From: Pyxicephalus adspersus
Lineage: Eukaryota; Chordata; Amphibia; Anura; Pyxicephalidae
Direction of reading: 5' to 3'
Assembly: GCF_032062135.1 (NCBI RefSeq)
Contig: NC_092859.1
Location: 29,000,304 to 29,064,303, forward strand
DNA: 64,000 nt
How positions within the stretch are numbered: position 1 is the stretch's first letter; each line of letters opens with the position of its first letter. A model generated the notes under the pieces. It was not told the origin of the DNA, did not search any database, and saw nothing but the letters and a program-made list of their open reading frames with translations. The position numbers and the translations under genes were made by a program. Positions 10,893 through 23,480 of the stretch are shown one piece after another.

Positions 10893-13439
10893 CAAAGAAT
10901 AAATAAAGAAAAAATTAGTATTCTATGAGAAAACTTGGCAATAGTTTAAACTACAAAGTTCCTTATTGATGGGGTTTTAGTTCCACCTTAGATTTGTACT
11001 TTTGGCTCACATCACAGTCTGCAGTGGTTGGCTGATCACACTAAATTTTTGCAAGTAGGCCCAGTTCCAGCCAGATCATTAGGCTTTCTGCCTGCAGGAA
11101 GGTAATCAGTTATACTGTGCCATATTATTTATTACTGAATGTTGCATTTAGCCTGCAGTCCTCTGCCACAATAAGATTAGCATTTTTTCAATTAGTCTAC
11201 ACGAATTAAAACACAACATTTATTTTTCGCTCGGAGTGCTTTGACAAGCATTCCGGTTATTGTATAATACCAGAACGTGAGTTTTATGTGCAGCAATTCT
11301 TATCAGTGGGAGGATCAATAGGCATAAATATACATGGCATGAAATGGACGTTAGGGATGACTCAATGTATGGCAAAATCTTTTTATCAGGCTGAGCATTC
11401 TGCGGCCCTGGCTGTACAGCCGTATCTCTCACGCCATTCCGGCCCTTGTTCTCTGCCATCACCCAGCGTGAGCAGAGTTGCAAAGTGGTTGGGAATTGAT
11501 TGAGGATGATTGAGGAGCTGGTTATATCCGTCACTGCAGCGGAATGCAGGCAAAGACAACCCCTGTATGGAACTGGCAGGCTTCCCCTGCACCAACCATA
11601 GATCAAACTAAATTAAATTGATCCTTTGAAAAATAACAAGATATACAGATGTCAGGCTCACTGCTGCAATGGCCTCAAATTACAAGCGAATGAACTCATA
11701 AATGCTTCTGCTTTTCGCAGCTGACACACCACCTATTTATTAGTGTTAAAGTGGGCTTGACTTCAGTTTTTCATGCTCAGTGTGGCATGTTAGGTTCTGT
11801 GCAAGTGAAACACTTTTCTCTGCTTTTCTCCCCCCAAGAATGAAGCCATTTTTTCAGGCATCAACTAGGGTCCCACTTTTTCTACTGAGATGGCAGCTCC
11901 TGTAAATGTGCCTGTGTAGTTCCTAGCTGTGATCAACTCTGATATTTGGGAAGGAGGACGGGAATCTTATAAATTTCTTATATCACTTATACCCCTTCCA
12001 TTAATACCAATTACCACCTATCCCAGCCTTGACCTCGCCGCCCCCCTTTACACTACACCTGCCTTGCTCTGCCTTCCCATCCAGTCATGCTTTGCCCTCA
12101 GCCTATCTCTTTTCTGGGGCAGGCTCCTGATCCCCCTTGACAGCCACCTTACAGTAGAGTGCTCCCCAAGAAATATAAGCATTAAGCCTAATGCTAAAGT
12201 ATACAGAAGGAAGCACTCCTTTTGGCTGGTGGTTATTTTGTGCCTGGCTGGGGAAGGTCAGCAAAATTAGGCTTTGGCTTCATTTCAAATAGAAGCAGGG
12301 CCTTCCAAAAAATCTAGTGCAGTCTCCTCAATGTTTCATTCATACTTGACATACCAAGGTGGGAGAATCTCCAAAACCACCAAAATTCATATCTGGTCTA
12401 GAAGTCTAGATTTCACTGATGATAAAGCAAGCAGAGAAATAAGAAAGTTACTCAACATAGGAGACCAACCAATTGCCTATGTGGGGTGCCCTCTGTAATC
12501 TTGCTGCAGTAAATTTTACATAACTAGATATAAGGTTAATCGAGTTGACTTTCTGTACTGCAGCAATCATTTTCCAGCAAGCTTTTTCTATTTACTGCTT
12601 GAAGTGTAATGCTTTGTGTCACCTACTTTGGTGCTTCCATAACCCAGCCGCTGACCCATAAAGCAATAATGCCATCAGGGCAGGAGCCATGAAATGATCA
12701 TTTTGATAAGGAGGTCATTATTGACAGCCCCGGTATGTCTCTTCAGACCTTTCCTATAAGGGTTTCTTTGATGGCGGAGGACCACAATTTTCCAGCTTCT
12801 CTGTATATATGCACCACCAATCTGTAGGTTATGTAAAGGAGCCCTCCGCTGTTATTAATATCTGCCATATGCACTGGTGTTAATGTGGGTGTTGTGTATT
12901 TTAAACACATTGGGCTGATGGAACACATGTCACTTGCTGGTACAAGTTGTCGCACTGAAACCGATAAGATATAACTGCACATTGTCAGCCTCACAGGATC
13001 AAAACCAGCTCTTTAAAATTTGTTGTTTTTACTTTGCTTTAAAAATAAAGAAAATATAAATTAACCCATTCAGACAGCTCCATAGGGTGTCTGTTAGCAG
13101 ACGTTAAAGTGAACCTTTGTCTTACTCATGTAGGGGAAAGCAACAGGGTTACTTAAAACATTTGTCTGTGCAAAATAAAACACCTTCATTACATTTATTT
13201 TATTTTTCTTTTAGTTTAGTTACTTTTAGTAAGCTAACAACTCTTTTACTGTGGCACTGAAATCCCAAGAAGAGTCAACAGCCCTGTCTAAGATCTTCCT
13301 TGCTGAACTGTAGAACCACCCTGATTCATCTCCTTCACTAAAAAAATAGTTTTGTTTCTGATGTTTTATTGACCTTTAATTATGTTGACTCCTCAGACAG
13401 TCAGAGGTCCAACATCTTCTGAAAAAGGACAGTTACTAT
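10893..13439. other. Noncoding; no gene seen
   Basis: No supported gene. The minus-strand frame at 11220-11606 (128 codons) has no recognisable domain and is overlapped by equally long frames on both strands. 12700-13000 looks unique and could be conserved noncoding DNA, untested. Confidence 0.45.
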
Positions 13440-13534
13440 TAGGGATGTGGTGGGGCGGTCACGGGTGGGAACACCGTGCCCTCACTTTTTTTGGGAATAG
13501 GCATGCGTGCCCACTCTCATTTTGCAAATAATTC

Positions 13535-13770
13535 TTTTGTGGTCTGCGGCTCTGGCCGGTCTGCCCCCCTGCGAGGAAGGACCCCGCTGGGGGGTCGTTC
13601 TGGCCAGAGTCGCGGACCATGTCTCCCGTAAAGAATCGCAGTCTCAGGGCAGTCTCTGAACACAACCCGGCCACTCTCTTATCGCAGGCTCAGACCTGCA
13701 ATAAGAGATTGGGTTCTGGTATCATGACGTCATTCTGGGGGAAGTGTCCTCCTCTTTGAGTTACACATAG
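13535..13770. mobile_element. Diverged relative of the hAT MITE at 55872
   Basis: Shares GTGGTCTGCGGCTCTGGCC, then CAGGCTCAGACCTG and ATGACGTCATTCTGGGGGA, in the same order as 55872-56170. Clear inverted ends and target duplications are not visible. A GTGGGGCGG word at about 13450 and again near 13783 may mark a larger composite. GC-rich and CpG-rich compared with flanking DNA. Confidence 0.55.
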
Positions 13771-14180
13771 GCAGGGGAGTAGTGGGGCGGGCACCTTTAC
13801 ATAACAATGATGCGCAGTTGACTGGGTGACCTCAAATGCTTTCTTCAAGTTCCTGACAATGTAAAGCACAGTTAAACAGAAAAGCCCAGCAGATTAAAGA
13901 AATGTTCACAGATGCAGATCTCTATTTGATATGGTTATGCAGTCTTAGAAGCTGGAGGGCAGTATTTGAGGTCAGAAGGCTGACAGGGCAGCCTAAGGGG
14001 CCTTTTGATAAAACCTAACAATATGACATTCACATTGTTACTTGTTTATGCCCCAGTTTTTAATCCTGGCCACCACTTTAAGATCGCCATAATAATGAAA
14101 GTTTTGTGATCAGGGTTTGAAAACCATACAGCTGTACTTACACATAATTGTCAATCCTAAGCACCATTCACCTGTATGTA

Positions 14181-14755
14181 CCGTATTTTTCGCCGTATAA
14201 GACGCTCCAGAATATAAGACGCACCCAATTTTAAAGGAGGAAAATCTAGAAAAAAAAGATTCTGAAAGATTATTCCCCTTCTGATCACTCATGTGCCATT
14301 CATACCGGTATTCCCCTTCTGATCACTCATGTGCCATTCAAATTCCCTTTCTGATCACTCTGTGCCTTTCAAATTCCCTTTCTGATCACTCTGTGCCTTT
14401 CAAATTCCCTTTCTGATCACTCTGTCATTCAAATTCCCCTTCTGATCACTCTGTGTCATTCAATTCCCCTTCTCCTCCCCTTCACTCTGTGCTTTTTTTC
14501 CACTGTATGGCAGTTAGGACAGGGAACAGCAGGTGGCGCTGTGCCCACTTCTTTCGCTCTGCTTTACAGACAGGAGAAGACACGATGCTGGCAGAGGAGA
14601 GAAGAGACAGACGCTGCATGCAGCCAGAGACACACGCAGGATCGGGTATCGGGTGAGTATATTATTTTAATTATTTTATAACACATTTGTCGTTTTAACT
14701 TTTACCCCCCAGTTTTGGGGAAGAAAAAGCACGTCTTATGCGGCAAAAAATACGG
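14181..14755. mobile_element. TA-flanked foldback/MITE element
   Basis: The left end CCGTATTTTTCGCCGTATAA and the right end (reverse complement CCGTATTTTTTGCCGCATAA) match at all but two of the first 24 bases, and TA flanks both sides (14179-14180, 14756-14757). There is no transposase. These CGCCGTATAAGACGC termini are, from memory, widespread in cold-blooded vertebrates. Superfamily is uncertain: a TA duplication suggests Tc1/mariner-type mobilisation. Confidence 0.8.
14272..14490 (+). repeat. Minisatellite inside the foldback element
   Basis: Seven units of about 29-38 bases begin ATTCCCCTTCTGATCACT or ATTCCCTTTCTGATCACT and end TGCCATTCA or TGCCTTTCA. The middle units are nearly identical, so expansion occurred after the element inserted or within its lineage. 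The last unit is degenerate. Confidence 0.9.
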
Positions 14756-14757
14756 TA

Positions 14758-15814
14758 TATCTGATCACCATATTTGAAAGTGGAACAGTGCTGTGTATAA
14801 GGATGAGTAGGAGGCATCCCACTTATCCATTGGAAACTGCAGTGGTCGTTGGCTGTTGATCATTTATGGATCTGGCAAAACAGACTACAAATTAAGAATT
14901 AATATTTTGTACAGACAGAAGGGGACAAATGAGGGGACCTATAGTGAACTGAAAAAGGGACTCATAGTAATAAAGATAGCTGCAGCTTATCTATGTTGTA
15001 TTTGTCATGGACTTACATTATTTCAATCTGCTGCAATCTTGTTCAGTTAGTGGCGTATTTATGGCACCAAATTCAGCTTCTGTACATGGTCACACTTGTG
15101 TTATTATAGAGAGCCAAAAATGTACCAGTCTGCGCCATCTCCATTACATCTGTACTCTCAACAATTTCAACTCACCAGGCTGCTCAGTATTTTCATGTTT
15201 ATTGTAACCAAATACTGAAACTTCCAAGTTACAGACACTTGTCTCATTTACAAAAACATCTGAACAAAAATTGCTTTTCAGTGTCTTGTTCCTGCACTAG
15301 GAACTGAATGTATAAACAAAAAAGATCATTTTGTGCACCAGCCATTAGGAACTTTGATGTTGTTTCAGGTGGCAGCTTCTATTGCTTAAAATAGGGGGCC
15401 TTGAGTGCTGACATCACCAAAGGGGCCTACATAATATTCGGTAATGCTATGATACAAGATGTTGTCAGAGACTGCAAACATTCTATGAAGGTTCATAGAC
15501 AGATATAGACGGGAACCTCTTATTTCTTGTTTGGTATGATCTTACTTTGTATCAGTCAGCCCCTTAGTCTTATTAAAATTGTACACTAGGGAAAATAAAT
15601 AGATGGAAAAGAGGGTTTTTTTAAGGAAAATCCAGCAGCCAGCATCCTCAGTTGCTAGTCTGCTTAAGCTGCTCCACCAAGCACCCCAAATCTTTGATTA
15701 AGCAACCATTCTCCTTGCACCACTGATTTAGCTCTTGAAAAATCTGTGCTCGTTGTAAAGCAAATTATAACCCCAAATATGGGATGCAATCTAGCACATG
15801 CAGTCTCACATTCC
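14758..15814. other. Noncoding; no gene seen
   Basis: No recognised repeats or coding signal. Confidence 0.5.
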
Positions 15815-15960
15815 CCTAAGGAAGTTTAGGAAAGGTGAAACGCGTCAGACTTTGAGACAGTTATCCTGCCTACAAGCGTCTCGATTATGTTACCTCTAAA
15901 TAGGATTATGGATTTTTGATGAGGAGAGTTTTGTTTAGTCTTAAATCTCAATAAACCCCA
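15815..15960 (+). repeat. Retroelement terminal cassette, degenerate + strand copy
   Basis: CCCCTAAGGAAG, a spacer, then GGTGAAACGCGTCAGAC follow the same plan as the cassettes at 392, 38936 and 50472, here on the + strand. The core reads CTAAGGA instead of CTGANGA and stem I does not pair, so it is a decayed relative. Confidence 0.4.
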
Positions 15961-18900
15961 CAAACACTGTAGGGTGTAGACTATAAGGCTTAATGTCATT
16001 GTATTATGGTTGCTACTTTTGTTGAATCTGGTTGTCACTAAAATATAACCTCTTTTCCCTTATTGTACAATTCTATGAATAGTATTGTAGACTGAGGATA
16101 TGCTTCAGTCAAAGTCTGAAGGTACATTACTTGAGACTGCCAGAGATGACTGTTATTGACAGATCCATTACAAACCCATGCTTCCATATTTCTGGTCCCT
16201 ATATTCCCTTTTACAACAAAACGTATTACAAAAAAAGAAAAAAACAAAATAAAACAAAAATAAATGAACAGCATTGAATAGAATATGATAGTGTGAAAGA
16301 TGTAAACCAGCAAGAGCAATGTACTACTAAAACCCAATCCTAGGAATAGATTGTCTTCATTAGGTTGAGTAGGTACCAAAATAAAGAAACCACAGGCTGC
16401 TGCTACATGGGTTCTGGAGGACGCTCAATAAGTCCCAAAGGGCTGCAGGGTTCTAGAACATAGGATGCAGCTCTCACCTCACCCACTATGATTACCCTCT
16501 GTATTGAGTTTAAAACCTCTCAACAACTAGAAAAGAAATAGACTAGTGTTATAAGACACCATATCACTACATAAAATAGTTTCTTCTGTGTGACCTGATG
16601 GTGTAATACAACTTTGGTGGACAATAAAAACAGTATATATTACAGTATATATATTATGTTTTAAAACTTTCCTTTGAAGCAGTAGTTGGTTAGCCTGGAA
16701 ACCCCCTTCAAAGTCGGCCAATCTTCAGCCTTGCATGTAAATAATGTCATTGGTTCCAGCCTCAGCATTTTAACCAGACTTGTAATATTAAAAATTCAAA
16801 TGAATGAGAAAATCAATGGGAGTCGACAAGTGTTTTGAGAAGTATAAATCGCCTTCCTGACGTTGAATCGTATGCGTTATTGGTAGAGACGTAAAAGAGA
16901 AAAAAATGGTAATTATTAAATCAAGCCGATGATTCATGAGGCATGAAGGAGTTCGCCGAAGCCTGAAACAGCCTCTTTTAGTAATCTAGCTACAAAGAAA
17001 TGGCAAATGTATTTTTATTATATGAAACAGTCCCCTGTGCCACACTCAACATGGATTCCCAGGTACAGCCATGTACAGAATATCGTCATTGAAATATAAA
17101 GCTTTCTAACACAGAAATAACACAATCCAGAGACTTCCCATGAGCGTCCTTATTTCATTTCTTACATTCGCTATGGGAAGTGTGAATCGAGTATTCAATG
17201 GTAAAATGAAAATATCAGTGAGTTTCAATGGGATCTCGTTAGTTCATGTCTTGCTAGGTCTTGATAGTACTATAAGTAGCTACATTTCACCTTTGTGAAA
17301 ATGTTTTGGGTGAATCTTGGTATATAACAGAAGTGTCCTTTTGTTCATTTGCCAATACGCTCTCCATGGTGGTGAAACTGTATTTATAGCAATAAATAAA
17401 TAAAGAGGGAGGTAAATATATATTTTTTAATTAGGAAAACAAAAGATAGTATCCCTCCTTCCCAAAAAACAAGCATGGCTTTGCCAGTAGGCAGTTGCCC
17501 CCTCCTTGGTGAGCTGCTTTTTGGAGTCCTGTTCCTCCTAACCAGTCCACCAGTCTGTGTGGGTACAAGAAAAATGTAGATAAGAGGACTACACACACAA
17601 AAGGCTTTTATTATTCTATGTTTAACTAGAATGTACCTTTCAAGTTTCCAGGAAAGCTCCAATGATGGCAGGTGAGAGATCAGGGGACACAATGAGTTAG
17701 CACTAAAAAGTTGAATTGGATGTCTAACTAGCCCAAAGGCATGATGGTCAACTGTCCAAAAAAATAGAAAAAAAAACAAAATCATCTTTTGATGCAATAT
17801 TTTGCTTTATTCAAAAGACTTTGCGCATAGTATTTTTCTTGCTGCTATAAATCTTCAATCTGATGGTGCCATTGAACCCACTTGCTCTGAGCCCAGGTCA
17901 TTCTAGACCTCGTCTTATACCTAATGTTTATTTAAAACTAAGTATCCATCTAAGTCTGCCCTGTCCACAGAGAAATGTCTCAATTCCTGGAGTGTGAATG
18001 AATATTCATAATACAGGGTAAATCCTGCATGCTGTTGGCCACTGAGCAACAATCTATGACAACTGATCTGATGCCACTGCATGAATGAAACTTCCTTGTT
18101 ACACCTTTATGCAAGTGAAACAGATTCATCCAGTTTCAATAGTGCAGAGATATGCCATGCTAATATAATGCTAATTATATGCCAGTAAATTCATTAGGTG
18201 CTTTCGCTAGTATTTATATAGCCACAAAATGGCTGTCTCGCTCGCTAAGCGGTGGCTGACAAACGTTTTTTCCTAAGTCAGCCATGGTTTGTACGAGTAA
18301 ACAGAGCCGCTATTATCTGAAGACTGACGGCAAAATAAATCTCATAATGTGACAAAAACAAAGATGAATGTTAAGCCCTTTTTTGCGAACACTTGTTTAC
18401 AAAGCGTGTTTCAATATTGATGCTTTGTCTTTCCACCTTTTAATTGTAAGTGAATACAAAGACATCTGTTGAAATGTTCAGGATTCCAGGTGCGTTGCCT
18501 ACTATTATCCCAGACCTGGCAATGTTACAGAGACAAGCATTGGGGATTTGTGTGGTTTACCATAAAATGTTTTGCTTTTCATTCACGTATTATGAAAACA
18601 GTGAATACAAAGCACCGGACATTTACAGATGTCAGAGTCACTGGTATGATAAAGCATTCGCAATGTAGGCTCCACCCTTTGCGTCCAGGTACGGCTTTAC
18701 TTGTATACCTGTGGCACCTTATTTCTTCTAAAACGATTTAAACACAAATTTGAAAAGAGTTATTTTTTTGTCCAGCATCAAAGAAGAATGACCCCAATCA
18801 CTAAAATCTCATAAAAGATTTAACAAGTTATTGTTTTCTCAAAAGACATTTCCACCTATTTAAATTTTCATCTCTCCTTAAAATAATACGTATTGATTTA

Positions 18901-19134
18901 TGGAGGCCTTCATTCAGTTATGAGTGACAATGCTCTGTACCTTTCTCCCATTTATGCCCCTACCTTGTCACCCCATCACATGGGCTAGTAATGGAGAGTG
19001 TAGGTGGTGCTTCAGCACACTGCTGGGGTACAAAGTATTGTTGTCACCATGTAGACATTGTCAAGAAGACCTGACAAATTTCAAACCAATGGGGAAGAAA
19101 AAGGATTGACTTGGCATGGCAAAGTTTGGCTTGG
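15961..19134. other. Noncoding; no gene seen
   Basis: Contains an A-rich run (16230-16262). The minus-strand frame of 137 codons at 17384-17797 lacks any recognisable motif and is hydrophobic because of T/A richness. Stretches near 16840-17000 and 18230-18420 are repeat-free with balanced composition, so they are candidates for conserved noncoding sequence, not shown here. Confidence 0.45.
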
Positions 19135-19144
19135 CATGGCATGG

Positions 19145-20150
19145 TTTTCACTTACAGCCATCTCAAGGATGTACAGAGAATGGTTCTAAAATGGTAAAAT
19201 ATTCAGTGAGTGGCAATGCAACAATGCCTTGTTGATGTCAGAAGAGAATGTCCAGTCTGGTTTGAGCTGATAACCATTCACTGCAACCAAGGTATGCAAT
19301 AGAGCATTTCTGAATGCACAACCTGGAAGCGCATTGGCAGCAGCAAGAGACAACTGATTAGATATTTGTGTTAACAAGCAGTTGAACAATAGAAGATTGG
19401 AAAATGATTAACAAGTCTGATAAGTCAGTGGTGCAAACGAATGGATCCTTACTACCTTGTATCAATTGTTCAGGCTGGTAAAGGTGTATTGGTGTGGGAG
19501 ATATTTCTGGGCACCTTAGTACCAACTGAGCATTCCAAAAATGTCACAGCCTACCTTAGTATAGCTGCCGACCATGTCCATCCCCATTATGAGGTCCTTG
19601 TAACCATCTTCTGACCCATCTTCTCTACATCTTTGGAGCAGGATAATGTGCCCTGTGACAAAGCCCAATTCATCTCAGTCTGGGTTCTCAAACATGACAA
19701 TGAACTCACTGTACTCCAATGGACTCCAAGACACCGGATAGAACAATGAAACATTAGCATGTGCTGGAAGAGAAGATTTGCATCATGGATGTGCAGTCAC
19801 CATGGGTGAGATCTAAAGATCTCTAAGGCTGTAAAAGAAACACTTTCATCTGTGAACCTAGGTGATTCAGCAAACCTGGAATGGTTTGCTGTTTGTAAGG
19901 AAATGTCTTTAATACTGGACCAGATCCATTCCAGTTTTACTGGTTCACCGAGCATCAGTTATGAAAGTGAATCCTATCCAGCTTTAGAGAACTTTAATAA
20001 ATCAGGCCATATGTATCTGAAGGAACTGAGTGATGTTATCATATCATAAATCCCTAAAGAAAGTTTCCAGCATTTTGTTAATTCTGTGCCATGAAGAATA
20101 ACTGCAGTTCTGAAGAAAAAAGGAAGACAACCCCAATACTAGCAAGGTGT
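19145..20150 (+). pseudogene. Tc1-like transposase, heavily decayed
   Basis: The family enzyme is a DDE cut-and-paste transposase of about 340 residues. Here the first catalytic segment reads SDKS where SDES is usual. The second (QDNVPCDKA) keeps its Asp but has His changed to Asp in the following motif. The third region near 19720-19740 is scrambled by a deletion (CCAAGACACCGGATAGAACA). Many frameshifts and stops, plus the inserted 206-bp foldback element, show it is dead. No part is likely to be expressed as a functional enzyme. Confidence 0.85.
19804..20009. mobile_element. Palindromic foldback element, copy 1 (nested in Tc1 remnant)
   Basis: Nearly the whole element folds on itself: ACACTTTCATCTGTGAACCT and CAGCAAACCTGGAATGG on the left are mirrored by CCATTCCAGTTTTACTGG and GTTATGAAAGTGAATCC on the right, ending in TTTAATAAATCAGGCCA. 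Two more copies lie at 33220-33416 and 51868-52092. No coding capacity. Confidence 0.85.
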
Positions 20151-20171
20151 CAAGTGGCCAGTGAGTTTACA

Positions 20172-21905
20172 GTTATAAACAAATTTCAGGCACATTTACT
20201 TTTCTAAACTATAAACATTTCTCCATATTTATTTCATTTAGTAAATGGAGGAGCCATGGAGGAACTGAATTTTGTGCCTTTGGAATACAGATGTGTCTAT
20301 AGAATCAATTACAAACTTAAAGAGGCTGGATAGAAAATAAATATGATCTATTAATATACTATTGTAAAATTTTATTAGAAATTAGAATATTAGAAACCTA
20401 AATTGTATTATAGTAACAAATAGTGAGGAAGTGTTGGGACCCCTTTCAATTTTTTTTTTAATAGGGAATTCTTTCGATTGGGCAATTTCCAACGAAAGCT
20501 ATTTAATGATGATTTCTCCTAACTTTAGGTAGATTTCCTCTCAATTCATGTTACATCTCTGGGACATAAAATATAGTAAGTGAGATGATTTAAGGGTTCG
20601 CTTTATTTTGCATGCATAGAACCTCAGCACTGGTGTCATGCACCCAGCTGTAAAATTTGTGCAGGACAAAAAGAACACGGCATGAAACAATGATAACAGG
20701 TGCTGTAAGGGAAGGTGATAACATTTATCTGAGAGCCATCGTCTTGGGAGAATATGAGATCAGACTCGTCAGACATTCCATTTTTTTTACACATTGGTTT
20801 TATGCGTTCATTCTTTTCCGTGAACCACTTAGCGGCCCCAGTAACGCTTTTATTTCTCGTACATGACCCACTTTTATTGAAGACGTTCCACTATTGTAGT
20901 TAAACTGTCCAGAACTATCAGAGAATGCATGCTGGCCCATTAGCATTTTTGACAAGCTACAAAGTGTCTTTTTCACCTCCAGGTGATAACACAACCTGTA
21001 CAATGGCTGGTTACCGTCTTTTATCCCATGAGACTTTTAGTCTCTGCAATCTGTCTGTTACATTTATCAGACAGGTCATTACACCACCAGTGTTCCAAAG
21101 AACTATGTCACCAGTGGGGGCGGTTGATTTTTTTTTTCCGACTTCTCTTTTGCGCTGTCAACCAGCCATCTCCTGACACCATGATAAAGAGGGCTGGATA
21201 CCCCTTCAGGCAAAAGAGCTAAAAATACCCAATGCCTTTCTCGACCTCGGTCCTTGTTCTGGCATATGTCAGTTCTCAAGATGACTATCCGTTAGCGATG
21301 CCAGAGAAGCCTTGGGAATGAGAACGACGATAAGGACAATGAATATGATAATGGGAAGGAGAATTAACTATTTACATGTCATTTAACAGAAGAATATAAT
21401 GTACAGTCAATGTGTTTCTATATAAGTTTTATCTAACCCCAAGAGCAAAAATGTTAGACAGTACAGCATACCAGACCTGGAGTAATGTGGTTGCATTAGT
21501 TTTCTTTTTTCAGATGACAACTCTCACTTACTGTACTGTATCTATAGAAAAGCAGGGTTGTCACCTGCAGAACCCCCATCCACACCTACATTAACCATAG
21601 AGATGGCAGCCAGAGATAAAAGAATGATAAAGCTTTTGCCAGGATAACCAGGTATTTTCTGCGTTTATCCAACAGATATAACAAAACACTTTTATTAGAA
21701 TTTTAAAATAGCATTTTGATTGCTTTTAAATTACATTGCTAATAAAGGAAATTTAACACAGGGAGTGCACTTGAATGTTTATCTTCTTTGTCTGTGAGCA
21801 AAGTTTACATTACTTTAATGGCTATTCAGAACCATATCTGGACAGTGCACAGCCCTTTAATATTGGTGGACTTATAGGCAGCACTACATTCCTCACTGAA
21901 TATAT
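20172..21905. other. Noncoding; no gene seen
   Basis: No supported gene. 20650-21250 is rather even in composition but shows no protein motif. Confidence 0.5.
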
Positions 21906-21908
21906 TAA

Positions 21909-21942
<34 letters not shown>
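21906..21942. repeat. (ATT)n microsatellite, the 3' tail of the L2 element
   Basis: Perfect ATT repeats abut the 3' end of the minus-strand LINE, as expected if they are its terminal TAA repeats. Confidence 0.9.
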
Positions 21943-23480
21943 AAACAGGATTTATATATAGCTCCAACATATTATGCAGAGCTGTACATAAAATAGGGGT
22001 TGCAAATGACAGACTAATACAGATGGTGATAAAGGAGGAGAGCACCCTGCCCCGAAGAGCTTACAATCTAGTAGGTGGGGGAAGTCTCACACAATAGGAG
22101 GGAAGATATGTAGTGGTGGTAAGTAGTGACAGTTTCAAAAGACAGAAGAAGATGGGTAGACAAGTTTGAAATAATGGGTTTTGAGCGTTCTTTAAATGAG
22201 CAGAAGGTAGGATCAAGCCAATTAGGAAGACCATTCCAGAGAGTTGGGGCAGCTCTAGAAAGGTGTAGGAGCCATGCGTGTGATGAGGTTATGAGTGAGG
22301 AAGTCAGTTGTTGGTCATCAGAGGAAGGAAGAGAGTGGCTGGGGGAGTATTCTTCTATCAGGTCAGAAAGGTAAGTGGGACAAGAACTGTGGAGGGATTT
22401 AAAGGCAAAGCACAGGAGCTTGAATTTGATTGGTGAAATGGAAGCCAATTGAAGGTGAAATGGAAGCCAATGAAGAGAACTGCAAAGACATGTGGCAGAA
22501 GAGGAGCGGAGGGAAGGATGGATGAGTCTGGCTGCAGCATTCATAATAGATTATAGAGGAGAGAGTCGGGTTAGTGGAATACCAGCGAGAAGGATGTTAC
22601 AGTAGTCCAGACGAGAGATGATAAGAGTGTGTATAAGGAGTTTGGTGGTCTCTGGGGACAGGTAGGGGCGGATTTTGGAGATGTTGCGTAGGTGAAAGTG
22701 ACAGGACCTGGAAATGTTCTGAATATGGGGGGTAAATGAGAGGGCAGAGTCAAAGGTGACACCAAGACAATGTGCCTGAGGGGAGGGCCGAATAACAGTG
22801 TTGTTAACAATTAGGAATATGTCAGGGGGGATTTGGAATTTGAGGGGGGGATGATGATGAGTTCTGTTTTATCCAGGTTGAGTTTCAGGAATCGGTCAGA
22901 CATCCATGATGAGATGGCTGACAGGCAGCATGGGACCTTATCCAGGACTGAAGGAGACAGGTCAGGGGTGGACAGATAAATTTGAGTGTCATCAGCATAC
23001 AGATGGTACTGTAAGCCAAAGGAGGATATGTGACTACCGAGAGAGGAGGTGTACAGAGAAAAGAGGACCGGTCCAAGGACTGACCCTTGGGGAACACCAA
23101 CAGGGAGGAGAGTGGGTGAGGAGGAGTTACCATTGAAAGAAACTTGAAAGGAGCGGTCAGACAGATAAGAAGCAAACCGAGAGAGAGCAGTGTCACAGAT
23201 ACCAATGGAGCGCATGATTTGTATTAGAAGGGGGTGATCAACAGTGTCAAAAGCAGAGGAAAGATCAAGGAGAAGGAGCAGGGAAAAGTTGCCTTGAGAC
23301 TTAGCTCTGATGAGGTCATTGGCCACTTTAGTAAGGGCTGTTTCAGTGGAGTGGGCAGCTCTAAAACCAGACTGGAGGGGGTCAAGGAGAGAGTTGGTGC
23401 TCAGGTAATGGGTGAGTCTTTTGTAGACAAGGCGTTCAAGAAGTTTGGAGACATATGGGAGAAGAGAGACAGGACCAAAA
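21940..23480 (-). mobile_element. L2-type LINE, 5'-truncated
   Basis: A minus-strand non-LTR retrotransposon runs from within the reverse transcriptase domain (about 23480) to its 3' terminus (21940), which is followed by TAA repeats. The terminal sequence (TGTACAGCTCTGCATAATAT, then GTTGGAGCTATATATAAATC) matches the short tails at 7455-7530 and 37599-37710, so all three belong to one lineage. Truncation at the 5' end is usual for target-primed reverse transcription. The sequence is still readable, so insertion is not ancient. Confidence 0.9.
22068..23475 (-). pseudogene. L2 reverse transcriptase, broken
   Basis: Minus-strand order: [20 protein letters not shown] (about 23470-23410), [51 protein letters not shown] (catalytic YADD at 22985-23002), [14 protein letters not shown], then in other frames SRLDYC-like sequence (22571-22810) and a C-terminal NAAARLIHPS, LHWLPFHLQLASI, SRAAPTLWNGLP region (22068-22544). 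This is the domain order of L2/CR1-group elements; wording of the motifs favours L2. Frameshifts near 22810 and 22560 and loss of the endonuclease make it inactive. A short direct duplication, GGTGAAATGGAAGCCAAT at 22434 and again at about 22453, disrupts the C-terminal segment. Confidence 0.9.

Larger units (their letters stand above)
19135..20171 (+). mobile_element. Tc1-like transposon remnant, interrupted by a foldback element
   Basis: The + strand carries a decayed Tc1-type transposase: GATGTACAGAGAATGGT, ACAATAGAAGATTGGAAAA, ATTGGTGTGGGAGATATTT, GAGCAGGATAATGTGCCCTG (second catalytic Asp region), GCATCATGGATGTGCAGTC, and GAAGTTCC-like C-terminal sequence. It ends in AAGTGGCCAGTGAGTTTACA, the typical 3' terminus of a common fish and frog Tc1 family. 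The 5' terminus is not recognisable. Sequence 19804-20009 is foreign to it: flanking parts join smoothly when it is removed. Confidence 0.85.

Noticed and set aside
17384..17797. 137-codon minus-strand open frame
   Set aside because: No recognisable motif. The hydrophobic runs come from poly-A and poly-T-rich DNA, with no splice or promoter context.
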